Source: Bradyrhizobiaceae bacterium | Lineage (GTDB): Bacteria; Pseudomonadota; Alphaproteobacteria; Rhizobiales; Xanthobacteraceae | Assembly (NCBI GenBank): GCA_947481635.1 | Contig: CANKHJ010000001.1 | Location: 23,528-87,527, forward strand | Direction of reading: 5' to 3' | DNA: 64,000 bases | In this document: piece after piece, positions 8,918-18,731 of the stretch | Layout of the letters: each line of letters opens with the position of its first letter | Position numbering within the stretch: position 1 is the stretch's first letter | Translations under genes and position numbers: made by a program | Notes under the pieces: model-generated | Seen by the model: only the letters and a program-made list of their open reading frames with translations | Told to the model about the DNA's origin: nothing | Database searches by the model: none

Positions 8918-10162
8918 TTGAGCTCTGAACCCTCGACCAAGCCGCCGGCTGCGTCCGCATCCTTCGCAGCCATGCAGTCGCGGCCGTATCGCGCGCAATT
9001 CGTGGCTTACGTGCTGGCAATGATGGCCGACAATATCGAGCATGTGATCAGCTATTGGGTGGTGTTCCAGAAATTCCATTCGCCCGCGCTGGCCGGCTTC
9101 GCGGTCCTGTCGCACTGGCTTCCGTTCCTGCTGTTTTCCGTCATCGTCGGCGGGCTGGCCGACCGGTTCGACCCGCGCCGCATCATCCAATGCGGCATGC
9201 TGCTCTTCATCGGCGCGTCGGCGGGATGGGGCATCCTGTTCCTCACCGACACGCTCGAGATGTGGAGCGCGATGGCGCTGCTGGCGATCCATGGCTGCGC
9301 CGGCGTGCTGTGGCAGACGCCGAACCAGTTGCTGCTTTACGACCTCGTCGGCCCGGCTGCTCTTCCGAGCGCGGTGCGGCTGAACGCGACGGCGCGCTAC
9401 CTGGGTTTCCTGGTCGGCCCGGCCGTCGGCGGCGGCATTCTGCTGGTGCTGGACCCGGCCCATGGCATCATCCTCAACACGCTGTTCTATGTCCCGATGC
9501 TGCTCTGGCTGTTCTGGGCGCCGGTCAGCGCCAAAGGCGCAGTGGCGACGCGGCTCGCCGTCCGCGGATTTTCCGACATCGTGCAGACCATTCGCGCCAT
9601 CGGCCCCTACCGGATCCTGACCTCGATGACGCTGCTCGCCGGGCTGACCTCTTTCATGGTCGGCAACGCCTACAGCCCCCAGATGCCGGAATTCGCCAGC
9701 GATCTCGGCCACGCCGACGCCGACGTGGCCTATAGCGCGCTGCTGGTTGCCGACGCAGCCGGTGCGTTACTCGCCGGCCTGGCACTGGAAGCGTGGGGAC
9801 GGCTCAAGGCGACACCTCGGACTGCCATCATCCTCGCCATTCTATGGTGCCTGTCCTTGCTCGCATTCGCGTCGATGGGAAATTACACGCTGGCGGTTGC
9901 GTTGTTGTTTGCCGCCGGGTTCTTCGAATTGTCGTTCAACACCATGGCGCAGGCCCTGATTCAGTTGAATGCCCCCGCCGACATCCGTGGCCGCGTCGTC
10001 GGCCTGTACAACATGGCCGGGCTCGGCATGCGGGCCTTCAGCGGCGTCACCGTGGGCGTCGTCGGCGCGGGGGTCGGCATTCATTGGTCGCTCGGCCTGT
10101 CGGCGGCCGTGCTATTGGCTTTTCTGCTCGTTCTTTATCGCCACGCGACCAGGAACGGCTGA
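8918..10162 (+). CDS. MFS transporter (enterobactin-exporter-like)
   Basis: 414-residue major facilitator with about 12 hydrophobic segments and the loop 2-3 signature GGLADRFDPRR. The overall style is that of EntS-like or MFS_3 exporters; the substrate cannot be told. The start is uncertain: TTG at 8918 has AGGTGA close upstream, while ATG at 8972 has no clear binding site but begins nearer to the first membrane segment. It converges with the M23 peptidase gene and has no operon partner. Confidence 0.85.
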   Translation: MSSEPSTKPPAASASFAAMQSRPYRAQFVAYVLAMMADNIEHVISYWVVFQKFHSPALAGFAVLSHWLPFLLFSVIVGGLADRFDPRRIIQCGMLLFIGASAGWGILFLTDTLEMWSAMALLAIHGCAGVLWQTPNQLLLYDLVGPAALPSAVRLNATARYLGFLVGPAVGGGILLVLDPAHGIILNTLFYVPMLLWLFWAPVSAKGAVATRLAVRGFSDIVQTIRAIGPYRILTSMTLLAGLTSFMVGNAYSPQMPEFASDLGHADADVAYSALLVADAAGALLAGLALEAWGRLKATPRTAIILAILWCLSLLAFASMGNYTLAVALLFAAGFFELSFNTMAQALIQLNAPADIRGRVVGLYNMAGLGMRAFSGVTVGVVGAGVGIHWSLGLSAAVLLAFLLVLYRHATRNG

Positions 10163-10208
10163 GTCAGCCAGGACCTGCCGGCTGATCGCGTCCGGACGCT
10201 CGCCTGAT

Positions 10209-11522
10209 TCAGTTCAGATTGCCAAGGCGCACGCCGGCGCGCAGGAATTTTTGCGGGTCGACGGCATCGCCTTCGACGCGGGTCTCGTAATGCAGATGCG
10301 GCCCGGTCGAGCGACCGGTCGATCCGATCTTGCCGATTACCTGTCCGATCTTGATCGACTGGCCGACGGTCACGTCGATCGCGGAGAGATGGCCATAGCG
10401 GGTGCTGAAACCATTGCCGTGATCGATCTCGATCATCCGGCCATAGCCGCCACTCCAGCCCGCGGTTTCGACCGTGCCGGTTGCGGTGGCGCGCACCGGG
10501 TCGCCGGTGCTGCCGCGGAAGTCGAGGCCGGTATGCATCGCGGGGCGGCCGACGAAAGGATCGACGCGCACGCCGAAGCCGGATGTGGTCTCGATCTCGC
10601 CGACGATCGGCTTGCGCACTGGCACCGCGCCGAGCTTGCGATTCAGATGGTCGAGTTGCACGCGTGCGAGACTGATGCGGTAGAGCTGCCGTTCGAACGA
10701 TCCGGCATCGGCGGGCGGACGCGCCGGCACGAATGGGCCGCCGACCGCTGCCGCGCGTGACGGGGCTGGCGCAGGCGCTGGGACCTTGGCGTCGATGCCG
10801 AGATCGGCGAACACACCGCGAATGCGCCGGGTCTTGGAATCGTAATTCTCTTCCAGCGACGACAGCGTCGCGGACTGGCGCGCCTCAACACGGTCGAGCG
10901 AGGTTTGCAGCCGCGTGATCACGCCAGCGAAACCGCCGGTCGCAGGCTTCGCCGCGGCGACGCGGCTGGCCGGGACGCGGGATTCGAGCCGCGCCTCACG
11001 GTCCGGCGGCGCGACGAAGATCACGGTGTCGTTGATCGGCGCCGGCTTGGGCTGCGTCAGGGTCGGCTCTGTCGCGCGCGCGGGCTGGCGGATCGAGCCG
11101 GTCGGCGCGGTGTCGGGGAGCGCGCTCAACGCCGTGGCGCGTGCTTCCAGCGCGGCCTGACGGCGCAGCACCTGCTCGAGCTTCTGTTCGTATTGCTCCT
11201 GGTCGAGCAATTGCCGGCTGGTGATGCGATCGACCTGGGTGCGCATCTCGGCGATGCGATCCTCGTAGGCCAATTGCATTTCGGCCTGGCGCGCGATCAG
11301 CCGCGTCAGCACGTCATCGCGAAACGCGAAATAGGTGGCGGTCGAAATGGTCCAGGCGCCCATCACGACCAGCGAGCCGACAACGATCCAGAATGCCACC
11401 GGCCCGAGGCGTACCTGCTTGCCGGCATGCGCCAGCGTATAGCCCGCGCCCGTGCGCGGCGCGTGGCGGCCGCCATGCTGAGGATGGTGGCCGTGATGTT
11501 GGACGCCGGACTGCCGCGACAT
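10209..11522 (-). CDS. M23 family metallopeptidase (LytM type) with membrane anchor
   Basis: 437 residues from the chosen start. A cytoplasmic His-rich N-terminus is followed by one membrane segment (about 45-68), a coiled-coil stretch (about 75-125), a linker, and the peptidase domain. Zinc ligands are His330 and Asp334 in HTGLDFRG and His411 in HLHYE; His378 in RYGHLS is also conserved. It would cut peptidoglycan cross-bridges or act as an envelope regulator. ATG at 11522 is preceded by AGGGAG; a 15-residue longer form (to 11567) lacks such a site. Confidence 0.9.
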   Translation of the reverse strand: MSRQSGVQHHGHHPQHGGRHAPRTGAGYTLAHAGKQVRLGPVAFWIVVGSLVVMGAWTISTATYFAFRDDVLTRLIARQAEMQLAYEDRIAEMRTQVDRITSRQLLDQEQYEQKLEQVLRRQAALEARATALSALPDTAPTGSIRQPARATEPTLTQPKPAPINDTVIFVAPPDREARLESRVPASRVAAAKPATGGFAGVITRLQTSLDRVEARQSATLSSLEENYDSKTRRIRGVFADLGIDAKVPAPAPAPSRAAAVGGPFVPARPPADAGSFERQLYRISLARVQLDHLNRKLGAVPVRKPIVGEIETTSGFGVRVDPFVGRPAMHTGLDFRGSTGDPVRATATGTVETAGWSGGYGRMIEIDHGNGFSTRYGHLSAIDVTVGQSIKIGQVIGKIGSTGRSTGPHLHYETRVEGDAVDPQKFLRAGVRLGNLN

Positions 11523-11691
11523 GAACGCTCCCTGCCCAGCCAGGGACCGACCCAAGGCTGCTCGCATGGCGGGGATTCCATCCGGTCATGGTTAATTTTC
11601 CGCAAATTTGAAGATGTTTGTTGAGACGCGGTTAACGCAACGGAGGGTGGCCGGGTTCGGGCTCAACTCTCTCAATTGTCATGCCCCGGGT

Positions 11692-11753
11692 AAGCGGGGG
11701 GTCCAGTACTCCGTGACCTATCGAGAGGGCACGGCGTACTGGACCCCCCGCTT
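11692..11753. repeat. long palindromic intergenic element
   Basis: Two 24-bp arms (11692-11715 and 11730-11753) pair with one mismatch around a 14-base loop; the core is GGGGGGTCCAGTAC and its complement. The strength and intergenic place (between the M23 gene start and the VOC gene end) suit a dispersed palindromic repeat of the REP kind. No T run follows on either strand. Copy number elsewhere cannot be seen. Confidence 0.7.
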
Positions 11754-11819
11754 TCGCGGAGGGTGACAAGCGGTGGTTGGGGTTAGACCTCGGCTCTCGG
11801 CTATCACTGCCCCGCCGAC

Positions 11820-12356
11820 TTACCCGCGTTTGCGGATCGGGTCGTGGCCGTCCCAATCCTGGCAGGCGCGGTACCAACTGGTGAAGACCGACTTGTGGTT
11901 CGGCGTCAGCTCGATCAACTCGATCATGCCGGGCAGGTCGCTGGTGGTGTCGACATAGGCCAGCCTCGCGCCGCGGATGCTGGTGGTGAAGGCGATTTCG
12001 TAGCCCTGGTTGCGATAGCGCGTCAGGTCGTCGTCGAAGGTGTTGGTGGCGACGCCCCAGTGATGGAAGCCATAGCCGCGGGCCTGCGCCACCTCGCGAT
12101 AGACTGACGGCGCGTCGCCGATCTGTTGGATCAGTTCGATATTCATCTGGTTCGCGTAGCTCATGCCGATGGTCATATCGACCTCGGTCGGCTTGCCGCG
12201 ATAGAGTTTGTCGGTGCCGGCGAAATGTTCGGAGACGAACCACGGCCCGATGCGCAATTCGTCGACGTAATGTGCGATCGCCTTTTGCAGGTCGGGGACG
12301 ATATAGGCCATCTGCATGATGCCCTTGAATGGCGGCTCGTCGGGACCCTGCGTCAT
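11820..12356 (-). CDS. VOC superfamily (glyoxalase/dioxygenase fold) protein
   Basis: 178-residue protein with two beta-alpha-beta modules typical of vicinal oxygen chelate enzymes, starting at about residue 15 (MAYIVPDLQKAIAHYVDEL). HHWGV and the final IELIEL strand are typical metal-ligand regions of the fold. The substrate is unknown; the closest style is the Glyoxalase_4 group. ATG 12356 has GGAGAG seven bases upstream and is preferred to the GTG/ATG at 12374/12371. A fossil of an SDR gene lies just upstream on the other strand. Confidence 0.82.
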   Translation of the reverse strand: MTQGPDEPPFKGIMQMAYIVPDLQKAIAHYVDELRIGPWFVSEHFAGTDKLYRGKPTEVDMTIGMSYANQMNIELIQQIGDAPSVYREVAQARGYGFHHWGVATNTFDDDLTRYRNQGYEIAFTTSIRGARLAYVDTTSDLPGMIELIELTPNHKSVFTSWYRACQDWDGHDPIRKRG

Positions 12357-12385
12357 AATATCGCTCTCCATCACATCGAAGCGTG

Positions 12386-12457
12386 CCAGCCGCGCCTTAC
12401 AGCGCCGCCAAGCACGCGATCATTGGCCTGACCAAGAGCGCCGCCGCAGGCTATGCC
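12386..12457 (+). pseudogene. short remnant of a short-chain dehydrogenase/reductase gene
   Basis: In the 150-bp gap between the VOC and peroxiredoxin genes the plus strand encodes YSAAKHAIIGLTKSAA, the active-site Tyr-x3-Lys helix of the SDR family, followed by AGYA. Upstream and downstream the similarity stops at once, and no Rossmann motif is present. It looks like a decayed or truncated SDR gene of which only about 24 codons remain recognisable. It is too short to be a working gene. Confidence 0.65.
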
Positions 12458-12506
12458 GCTTTGTCCTTGAAATCCGCAGCCATGCCGCCCCCTTCGAACG
12501 TCGCGC

Positions 12507-12977
12507 TTAGATTGCCTTGGCCGCTTCGAGCACCTCGTCGGCGTGGCCCTCGACCTTCACCTTGGGCCAGATCCTGGCAATGCGCCCATCCGCCCCGATC
12601 AGGAAGGTGGCGCGCAATACCCCCATGTATTTGCGCCCATACATCGATTTTTCCGCCCAGACCCCGTAATCCTCAAGCATCTTGAGAGTCTCGTCCGAAC
12701 CAAGCGCGATCGTGAGGTCGTATTTGGCTTTGAACTTGTCCTGCTTCTTCACCGGATCGGCGGACACGCCGAGCACCTCGGTGCCGGCCCGGGTGAAGCG
12801 TTGTTTCAGGCCCGAGAAGGCGATCGCCTCCTGGGTGCAGCCGGGGGTATCGGCCTTGGGATAGAAATAGAGGACCAGTTTGCGGCCCTTATAATCGGAC
12901 AGCGATACCGTCCCGCCGCCGTCACGCGGCAGCGTGAAGGCCGGCGCTTTGTCACCCTCAGCCAATGGCTTGCCCAT
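12507..12977 (-). CDS. bcp: thiol peroxidase, Bcp/PrxQ type peroxiredoxin
   Basis: 156-residue cytoplasmic peroxidase that reduces H2O2 and organic hydroperoxides using thioredoxin. The peroxidatic cysteine is in the motif YPKADTPGCTQEA, where the PrxQ signature is usually TPGCTxEA. The second Cys often found five residues later in Bcp is absent (TPGCTQEAIAF), so the enzyme is probably 1-Cys or resolves with another cysteine. ATG 12977 is preceded by AAAGGAAGG; a longer frame to 13013 has no better site. Confidence 0.92.
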   Translation of the reverse strand: MGKPLAEGDKAPAFTLPRDGGGTVSLSDYKGRKLVLYFYPKADTPGCTQEAIAFSGLKQRFTRAGTEVLGVSADPVKKQDKFKAKYDLTIALGSDETLKMLEDYGVWAEKSMYGRKYMGVLRATFLIGADGRIARIWPKVKVEGHADEVLEAAKAI

Positions 12978-13077
12978 ATGCCTTCCTTTCGACGCTTTCC
13001 GGCGTTCTATCAATCTTTAAGATATGCGGGGAAAATACTGGCAGGTCAGAGGTTTCGCGTAAACTCTGCCTCCCGCT

Positions 13078-13106
13078 TACCCGGGCATGCCGGCCATGCC
13101 GGGGTA
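13078..13106. repeat. palindromic element upstream of the AsmA-like gene
   Basis: 12-bp arms TACCCGGGCATG (13078-13089) and CATGCCGGGGTA (13095-13106), one mismatch, loop of five bases. It lies between the divergent peroxiredoxin and AsmA-like genes and resembles the other short GC-rich palindromes in this window. Confidence 0.55.
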
Positions 13107-13162
13107 GCGCGTAAAAGCAGCGTAACGCATAAGCCAGCGGTAGAAGGGGCGCCCGCTCTGGA

Positions 13163-16100
13163 ATGACGGGTCACACCACCAAACAGAGCCTTGATGCGCT
13201 TCGTGAGCTCGAGGCGAATCTTGAGCTTTTTCTGCGCGACGAACAGCAGGCCGCGCAGGCCCGCGCGCGCGATGGCGTGGAGAATACCGATCTCGCCGAG
13301 GCCGCTCAAGTCGACGCCGGTCCGGTCCGGTCCGATCCCGTCACATCCGATCCGGTCGCGCCGCCAACCGCGGCTTTTGTCGAACCACAAGAGAACTTCG
13401 ACCGGAGCTTCGACCAGACATTCGACGGGAAACTCGACATCGTCCCCGATTCCGCGCTGGCCGAATTGCTGGCGGCTCCGAAGGTGAGGCCCGAGCCGGC
13501 CCGTCTGTCCGATGTGGTCTCTGCGGAATCGTCGACCGCGCCCGAGGTGCGGCCTGAGCCGATCCGGCTGCATGACGCCGCGATGCATGACGCCGGGCAA
13601 TACGAAGCTTTGGCGGCCCGCCCGTCCAATGCGCCCGAGGTGACGCTCGCACCGGTCAGGGCGGATGCTGCATTGCCGGAGGCCCTCAAGGCTCCGGAGG
13701 TCACGCTCCAATCCGTCCGGCCCGATGCGGCGGTCGAGTCCTCCACCGCGCCCGAGGTGAAGCCGCAGCTCGCCCGGATGCCCGACGCGGTGAAGGCCGC
13801 ATCGGCGCGGCGGGTTCTGGTTACCAAGGTCGCTCCGGTGACGCCGGGATCCGCCAAACCCGCAACGAAAAAATCAACGTCGGCGCGCTCGTCGGCATTG
13901 CGCGTCTGGCGCCGGCGCGCGCGCAACGTCGTGGTGGTTGCTGTGCCGGTGCTCGGCGTCGTGGTGCTGGCGATGGCTGCGCTGTGGTGGCGGCTGATGA
14001 GCGGCCCGATCGCGATCGACATCGCGACGCCGTGGATCACCGCGGCGATCGCCGAGAATTTCGGCGGCGAGCATCGCGTCGAGATCGGCGGCACCCAGCT
14101 CGAACGCGACGAAAATGGCCGGCCGCGGCTGCGCATTCTCGACATCGTGGTGCGCGATGCGGACGGCACCGTGGTGGCCAGCGCGCCAAAGGCCGAAGTG
14201 GCGGTGTCCGGGACCAGCCTGCTGACCAGCCGCATCCGCGCCGAACGTCTCAGCCTGGTCGGTGCCGAGATGGCAGTGCGGATCGAGACCGACGGTCAGG
14301 TCACGGTGTTCGCCGGCGCCGACAAGACGCGGCCGATCGCGACCGCATCTGCGGATTCGGTACGACGCGGTGGGCCGGCTCTGGCGGCCTTGCCGCCAGC
14401 CACGGCCGAAGTGCCGGGAGCGCCGGCGGGATCGACGCCCGCTGCTAGCCCGATTGCCGCGCCGATGGGACGCAATGCGATCCCGAACGTCACCGCGATG
14501 CTCAGTTGGATCGACGGCCTCGGCGCCAGCGGGCTCGACGGTCACGACCTGTCCGAGCTCGGTCTCAAGAATGGCAGCCTGGTGGTGGACGATCGCCGCA
14601 CCGGCAAGCAATGGAATTTCGAGAAGATCGATCTCAGCCTGACGCGCGCGAAGAATGGCGGCCTCGGATTTTCGGTCAGTTCCGACGACCGCAGCAATCC
14701 ATGGCGGCTCAAGATCGGGTTCACGCCGGCGCCGAACGGCAATCGCATGCTGGCCATCGAGGCCGAGAAGGTATCGCTCAAAGATATCCTGCTCGCGCTT
14801 CGAATTGGCGAAGGGCAATACGAAGCCAATATTCCGCTCAATGCGCGCATCCTGGCGGAGATCGGGTCGGACGGCGTTCCGGTTGCGATCGAGGGCCGGA
14901 TCATTTCCGAGAATGGCGGCGGTTCGATTTCACACCTTGCCGGAATCCAGCAGCCGGTCGCGATCGACGCGTTCGAAACCACGATCAGTTGGGATCGCGC
15001 GCGCGGCAGCATGATCGCGCCATTCCAGATCGTCTCGGGTGGCAACCGCATCACGCTCTACGCGCAAATCGACGTCCCCGCCGACGGCAACAGCGCCTGG
15101 ATCGCGCGACTGACCGGCGGCACGGTGGTGCTCGCGTCGCTGGCGAGCAATCCGCAAGAGTCTCAAAGCGCGGCTCAGGACCAGATCGTGTTCAACCGCT
15201 TCCTGCTGCGGCTGCGCATCGATCCGGACAAGCGCCGCGTCGACGTCGAGCAGGGCGAGGTCGGAAATACCGAGTTCGGCATCGCGCTGTCCGGCAGCGT
15301 CGATTATTCCGAAGCCAGCCCGCGCATCGCGCTTGGCGTTGCCGGCAATCGCATGCCGTTCGGCACCATGAAGCGACTCTGGCCCGCATTCCTCAATCCG
15401 GGCCTGCGCGACTGGGTGATCGATCATGTGCGTGGCGCGACGGTGGACCGCGTGGTGATTGCGACCAATGCTTCGATGCAGAGCCTGGCCGGCGATCCGA
15501 ATTTTCCGATGACCGCGGATGGGTTGTCGGTCGAGGTGGGCGGCACCAACGCGACGCTCGCGCCGGTGGACGGGCTGCCGCAGATCCGCGAGGCCGACTT
15601 CGAGGTGCGCGCCACCGGCCGCACCGCGTCGCTGGCCGTCAAGCGCGGCGTCATCGAGATGTCCGCCGGCCGCAAGCTGACACTGACCGATGGCATGTTC
15701 GAGGTCCCGAATACCTGGATGCTGTCGCCGCCGGCGCGGCTGCGCTTCAAGATGGATGGGCCGGTCGCCGCCGCGGCCGAATTGCTGGCGCTGCCAGCGA
15801 TGCAGGACGCGTCGGGCGGCATTCCGCTCGATCCCGCCACCAGCCGCGGCAATATCAACGGTCAGGTCAACATCGGCGTGACGCTCAACTCCGATCCGGC
15901 CAAGACGCCGATGACCTATGCGATCGCCGTCGACCTCACGAATTTCGCGGCCGACCGTGTGCTGCTCGGCCAGAAGCTCGAAGCCGCGTCGTTGCGCGTG
16001 AATGCGACGCAGACCGGCTATCAGGCCAAGGGCGACGTCAAGCTGGGCGGCATCCCGGTCACGATCGATTACAAGAAGCAGCGCAGCGATGCGGAAGCGG

Positions 16101-17386
16101 AAATCCGGATCCAGGGAAATCTCGACGAGGCCGCGCGCAATCGCCTCGGTTTCCAGGTCGGAACCGCGATCGTCGGCGCGGTGCCGGTCAGGATGACCGG
16201 ACGCATCCCGGCCAACGAGCAGGAGAGCCGTTTCGCCGTCGATGCGGATCTCGGTCCGGTGAAAATCGAAAACCTGCTGCCGGGATGGCAGAAGGCCGCG
16301 GGCAAACCGGCGCGCGCGACATTCAATCTGTATAAATTTGCGCAGTCGTCGCGCTTCGAGGATATCTCGGTCGACGGCTCGGGCGCGCTGGTGCGCGGCA
16401 GCGTCGAGGTCGATGCCGGCGGCGACGTGCTCTCGGCGAATTTTCCGGTGTTCAGCCTGTCCGACGGCGACAAGACCGCGCTCAAGGTCGACCGTGCGAC
16501 CGACGGCACATTGCGTGTGACGATGCGCGGCGACATCTATGACGGGCGCGCCTTCGTCAAGGGCATGGTGGCAGGCTCGTCCAACGAGAAGAACGCGCAG
16601 CCGGCCAAGGATGTCGATCTCGATATCAAGATCGGCACGGTGGCCGGTCATCACGGCGAGACGATGCGCGGCCTCGATCTCAAGATGTCGCGCCGCAATG
16701 GCGTGATCCGCAACTTCGCCTTGAGTGGCAAACTCGGCCGTGACGCGGCCTTGCTCGGCGACCTGCGCGGGCGTCCGGTCAGCCGGCAGGTGTTGTATAT
16801 CGAGACCGCCGACGCCGGCGCGCTGTTCCGCTTCACCGACACTTACGCGCGCATCCAGGGCGGCGACCTGCAAGTCTCAATGGACCCGCCGGGCGCGAAC
16901 CAGGCGCCGCTGGACGGCATCCTCACGGTGCGCAATTTCGCGGTGCGCGGCGAAGCGGCGCTCGACAGCGTCGCATCGAGCGGCACGTCCGGCCGCAACG
17001 GTGTCGAGTTCTCGAGCATGCGCGTCGACTTCACCAAGACGCCCGGCAAGTTCACGGTGCGCGACGGCGTGGTGCGCGGGCCGGTGATCGGCGCGACCAT
17101 CGACGGCGTGCTCGATTATCAGACCAACGAAGTGCACATGCGCGGCACCTTCGTGCCGCTCTACAGCTTGAACAACATGTTCGGGCAGATCCCGATCGTC
17201 GGGCTGATCCTCGGCGGCGGCACCAATGAGGGGCTGGTCGGCATCACCTATGAAGTCGTGGGCACGCCGACTGCGCCGATCCTGCGCGTCAACCCGATCT
17301 CGGCGATCGCGCCGGGATTGCTGCGCAAATTCTTCGAGTTCCCGACCTCGGCGCCGCAGAGCTACGCCGATCCGGTTCGGCCGTAA
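13163..17386 (+). CDS. AsmA-like / DUF3971 envelope protein (YhdP type)
   Basis: Very large protein (1407 residues). The N-terminal 250 residues are cytoplasmic and low-complexity, with about six degenerate repeats built on APEV...R.DA (about 105-215). One membrane segment (about 256-276) is followed by a long periplasmic part rich in beta-strand repeats, including DUF3971 and an AsmA-like C-terminal region (NNMFGQIPIVGLILGGGTNEGLVGITYEV). Family members are thought to bridge inner and outer membrane for phospholipid transport. No strong ribosome binding site is seen at ATG 13163, so the exact start is uncertain. tyrS converges 11 bases downstream. Confidence 0.88.
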   Translation: MTGHTTKQSLDALRELEANLELFLRDEQQAAQARARDGVENTDLAEAAQVDAGPVRSDPVTSDPVAPPTAAFVEPQENFDRSFDQTFDGKLDIVPDSALAELLAAPKVRPEPARLSDVVSAESSTAPEVRPEPIRLHDAAMHDAGQYEALAARPSNAPEVTLAPVRADAALPEALKAPEVTLQSVRPDAAVESSTAPEVKPQLARMPDAVKAASARRVLVTKVAPVTPGSAKPATKKSTSARSSALRVWRRRARNVVVVAVPVLGVVVLAMAALWWRLMSGPIAIDIATPWITAAIAENFGGEHRVEIGGTQLERDENGRPRLRILDIVVRDADGTVVASAPKAEVAVSGTSLLTSRIRAERLSLVGAEMAVRIETDGQVTVFAGADKTRPIATASADSVRRGGPALAALPPATAEVPGAPAGSTPAASPIAAPMGRNAIPNVTAMLSWIDGLGASGLDGHDLSELGLKNGSLVVDDRRTGKQWNFEKIDLSLTRAKNGGLGFSVSSDDRSNPWRLKIGFTPAPNGNRMLAIEAEKVSLKDILLALRIGEGQYEANIPLNARILAEIGSDGVPVAIEGRIISENGGGSISHLAGIQQPVAIDAFETTISWDRARGSMIAPFQIVSGGNRITLYAQIDVPADGNSAWIARLTGGTVVLASLASNPQESQSAAQDQIVFNRFLLRLRIDPDKRRVDVEQGEVGNTEFGIALSGSVDYSEASPRIALGVAGNRMPFGTMKRLWPAFLNPGLRDWVIDHVRGATVDRVVIATNASMQSLAGDPNFPMTADGLSVEVGGTNATLAPVDGLPQIREADFEVRATGRTASLAVKRGVIEMSAGRKLTLTDGMFEVPNTWMLSPPARLRFKMDGPVAAAAELLALPAMQDASGGIPLDPATSRGNINGQVNIGVTLNSDPAKTPMTYAIAVDLTNFAADRVLLGQKLEAASLRVNATQTGYQAKGDVKLGGIPVTIDYKKQRSDAEAEIRIQGNLDEAARNRLGFQVGTAIVGAVPVRMTGRIPANEQESRFAVDADLGPVKIENLLPGWQKAAGKPARATFNLYKFAQSSRFEDISVDGSGALVRGSVEVDAGGDVLSANFPVFSLSDGDKTALKVDRATDGTLRVTMRGDIYDGRAFVKGMVAGSSNEKNAQPAKDVDLDIKIGTVAGHHGETMRGLDLKMSRRNGVIRNFALSGKLGRDAALLGDLRGRPVSRQVLYIETADAGALFRFTDTYARIQGGDLQVSMDPPGANQAPLDGILTVRNFAVRGEAALDSVASSGTSGRNGVEFSSMRVDFTKTPGKFTVRDGVVRGPVIGATIDGVLDYQTNEVHMRGTFVPLYSLNNMFGQIPIVGLILGGGTNEGLVGITYEVVGTPTAPILRVNPISAIAPGLLRKFFEFPTSAPQSYADPVRP

Positions 17387-17397
17387 CCGCGCGTTGA

Positions 17398-18648
17398 TTA
17401 AACCGACTTCAGCAACACATGGCGCTTGCGGCCGAGCGACAGCTTGATCGCGCCATCGATCAGCGCCGACGCGTCGAGCGTCATGCGCTCGTCGCTCACC
17501 GCCGCATCATTCACACGCAATCCGCCGCCCTTCACCTGACGGCGCGCATCGCTGGTCGATGCGACGAGGCCGGCGCGCTGGAACGCGACCAGCACGCCGA
17601 TGCCGGCGGCGAGTTCGGCGCTTGGAATCTCGATCGTCGGCAAGGTTGCCGCGGCGGCGCCTTCCTCGAAGGTCTGGCGTGCGGTCTCGGCTGCGCGGTC
17701 GGCGGTGTCGCGGCCATGCACCATCGCGGTCGCTTCGGTGGCGAGCACCTTCTTCGCCTCGTTGATGTCCTGGCCTTTCAGGCTGCCGAGCCGCTCGATC
17801 TCGGCGAGCGGCAGGATCGTGAACAGCTTGAGGAAGCGCACCACGTCGCCATCCTCGGTGTTGCGCCAGAACTGCCAGTATTCGTAGGGGCTGACGAGAT
17901 TGGCATCGAGCCACACCGCGCCTGCGGCGGTCTTGCCCATCTTGGCGCCCGAGGCGGTGGTGATCAGCGGCGCGGTCAGCGCGAAGAGTTGCGCATTCTC
18001 CATGCGGCGGCCGAGATCGATGCCGTTGACGATGTTGCCCCATTGATCGGAGCCGCCCATCTGGAGATCGCAGGCATAGCGCTTGTGCAACTCGACGAAG
18101 TCATAGGCCTGCAGGATCATGTAGTTGAATTCCAGGAACGACAATTCATGCTGGCGCTCAAGCCGCATCTTCACCGAGTCGAAGCTCAGCATCCGGTTGA
18201 CCGAAAAATGCCGGCCGACGTCGCGCAGGAAGTCGATGTAGTTCAGGCCATTCAGCCAGTCGGCGTTATTCGCCATGATGGCGCTGCCGCCGGCATCCTC
18301 GAACTTCAGGAATTTCGAGAACACGGCGCGGATGCCAGTGAGGTTCTGGTTGATCTGCTCGTCGGTGAGAATCTTGCGGCTCTCGTCTTTGCCGGACGGA
18401 TCGCCGACCCGCGTGGTGCCGCCGCCCATCAGCGCGATCGGCCGGTGGCCGGTCTGCTGCATCCAGTAGAGCATCATGATCGGCAGCAGCGAGCCGATAT
18501 GCAGCGACGCCGCGGTGCAGTCGAATCCGATATAGGCCGTGATCGGCCGGCTTGCGGCCAATTGGTCGAGCTGGTCGGGTTCGGAAACCTGATGGATGAA
18601 GCCGCGTTCGGCGAGCACCTTCAGGAAGTCGGATTTGTAGGTGCTCAT
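17398..18648 (-). CDS. tyrS: tyrosyl-tRNA synthetase
   Basis: Class I synthetase of 416 residues charging tRNA-Tyr. The HIGH motif is HIGS at residues 50-53, and the KMSKS loop is KMGKT at about 235. A C-terminal S4-like RNA-binding domain (about 350-412) carries [10 protein letters not shown]. Length and order match bacterial TyrS. It is divergent from anmK, with 83 bases between the starts, and converges with the AsmA-like gene. Confidence 0.96.
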   Translation of the reverse strand: MSTYKSDFLKVLAERGFIHQVSEPDQLDQLAASRPITAYIGFDCTAASLHIGSLLPIMMLYWMQQTGHRPIALMGGGTTRVGDPSGKDESRKILTDEQINQNLTGIRAVFSKFLKFEDAGGSAIMANNADWLNGLNYIDFLRDVGRHFSVNRMLSFDSVKMRLERQHELSFLEFNYMILQAYDFVELHKRYACDLQMGGSDQWGNIVNGIDLGRRMENAQLFALTAPLITTASGAKMGKTAAGAVWLDANLVSPYEYWQFWRNTEDGDVVRFLKLFTILPLAEIERLGSLKGQDINEAKKVLATEATAMVHGRDTADRAAETARQTFEEGAAAATLPTIEIPSAELAAGIGVLVAFQRAGLVASTSDARRQVKGGGLRVNDAAVSDERMTLDASALIDGAIKLSLGRKRHVLLKSV

Positions 18649-18731
18649 GACCGGCCCGGCTCGGGATTGCTTGGCGACAAGGATTCCTTGGGAGGCGGTG
18701 GTGTAACAGGTTCGGCGTTGGATTCAACCAA

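Noticed and set aside
8664..8921. 85-codon frame between the ars operon and the MFS gene
   Set aside because: No family resemblance, no convincing ribosome binding site; left as intergenic.
14930..16873. 647-codon minus-strand frame opposite the AsmA-like gene
   Set aside because: Antisense shadow of a clear coding gene, with composition typical of reverse-strand frames in GC-rich DNA.
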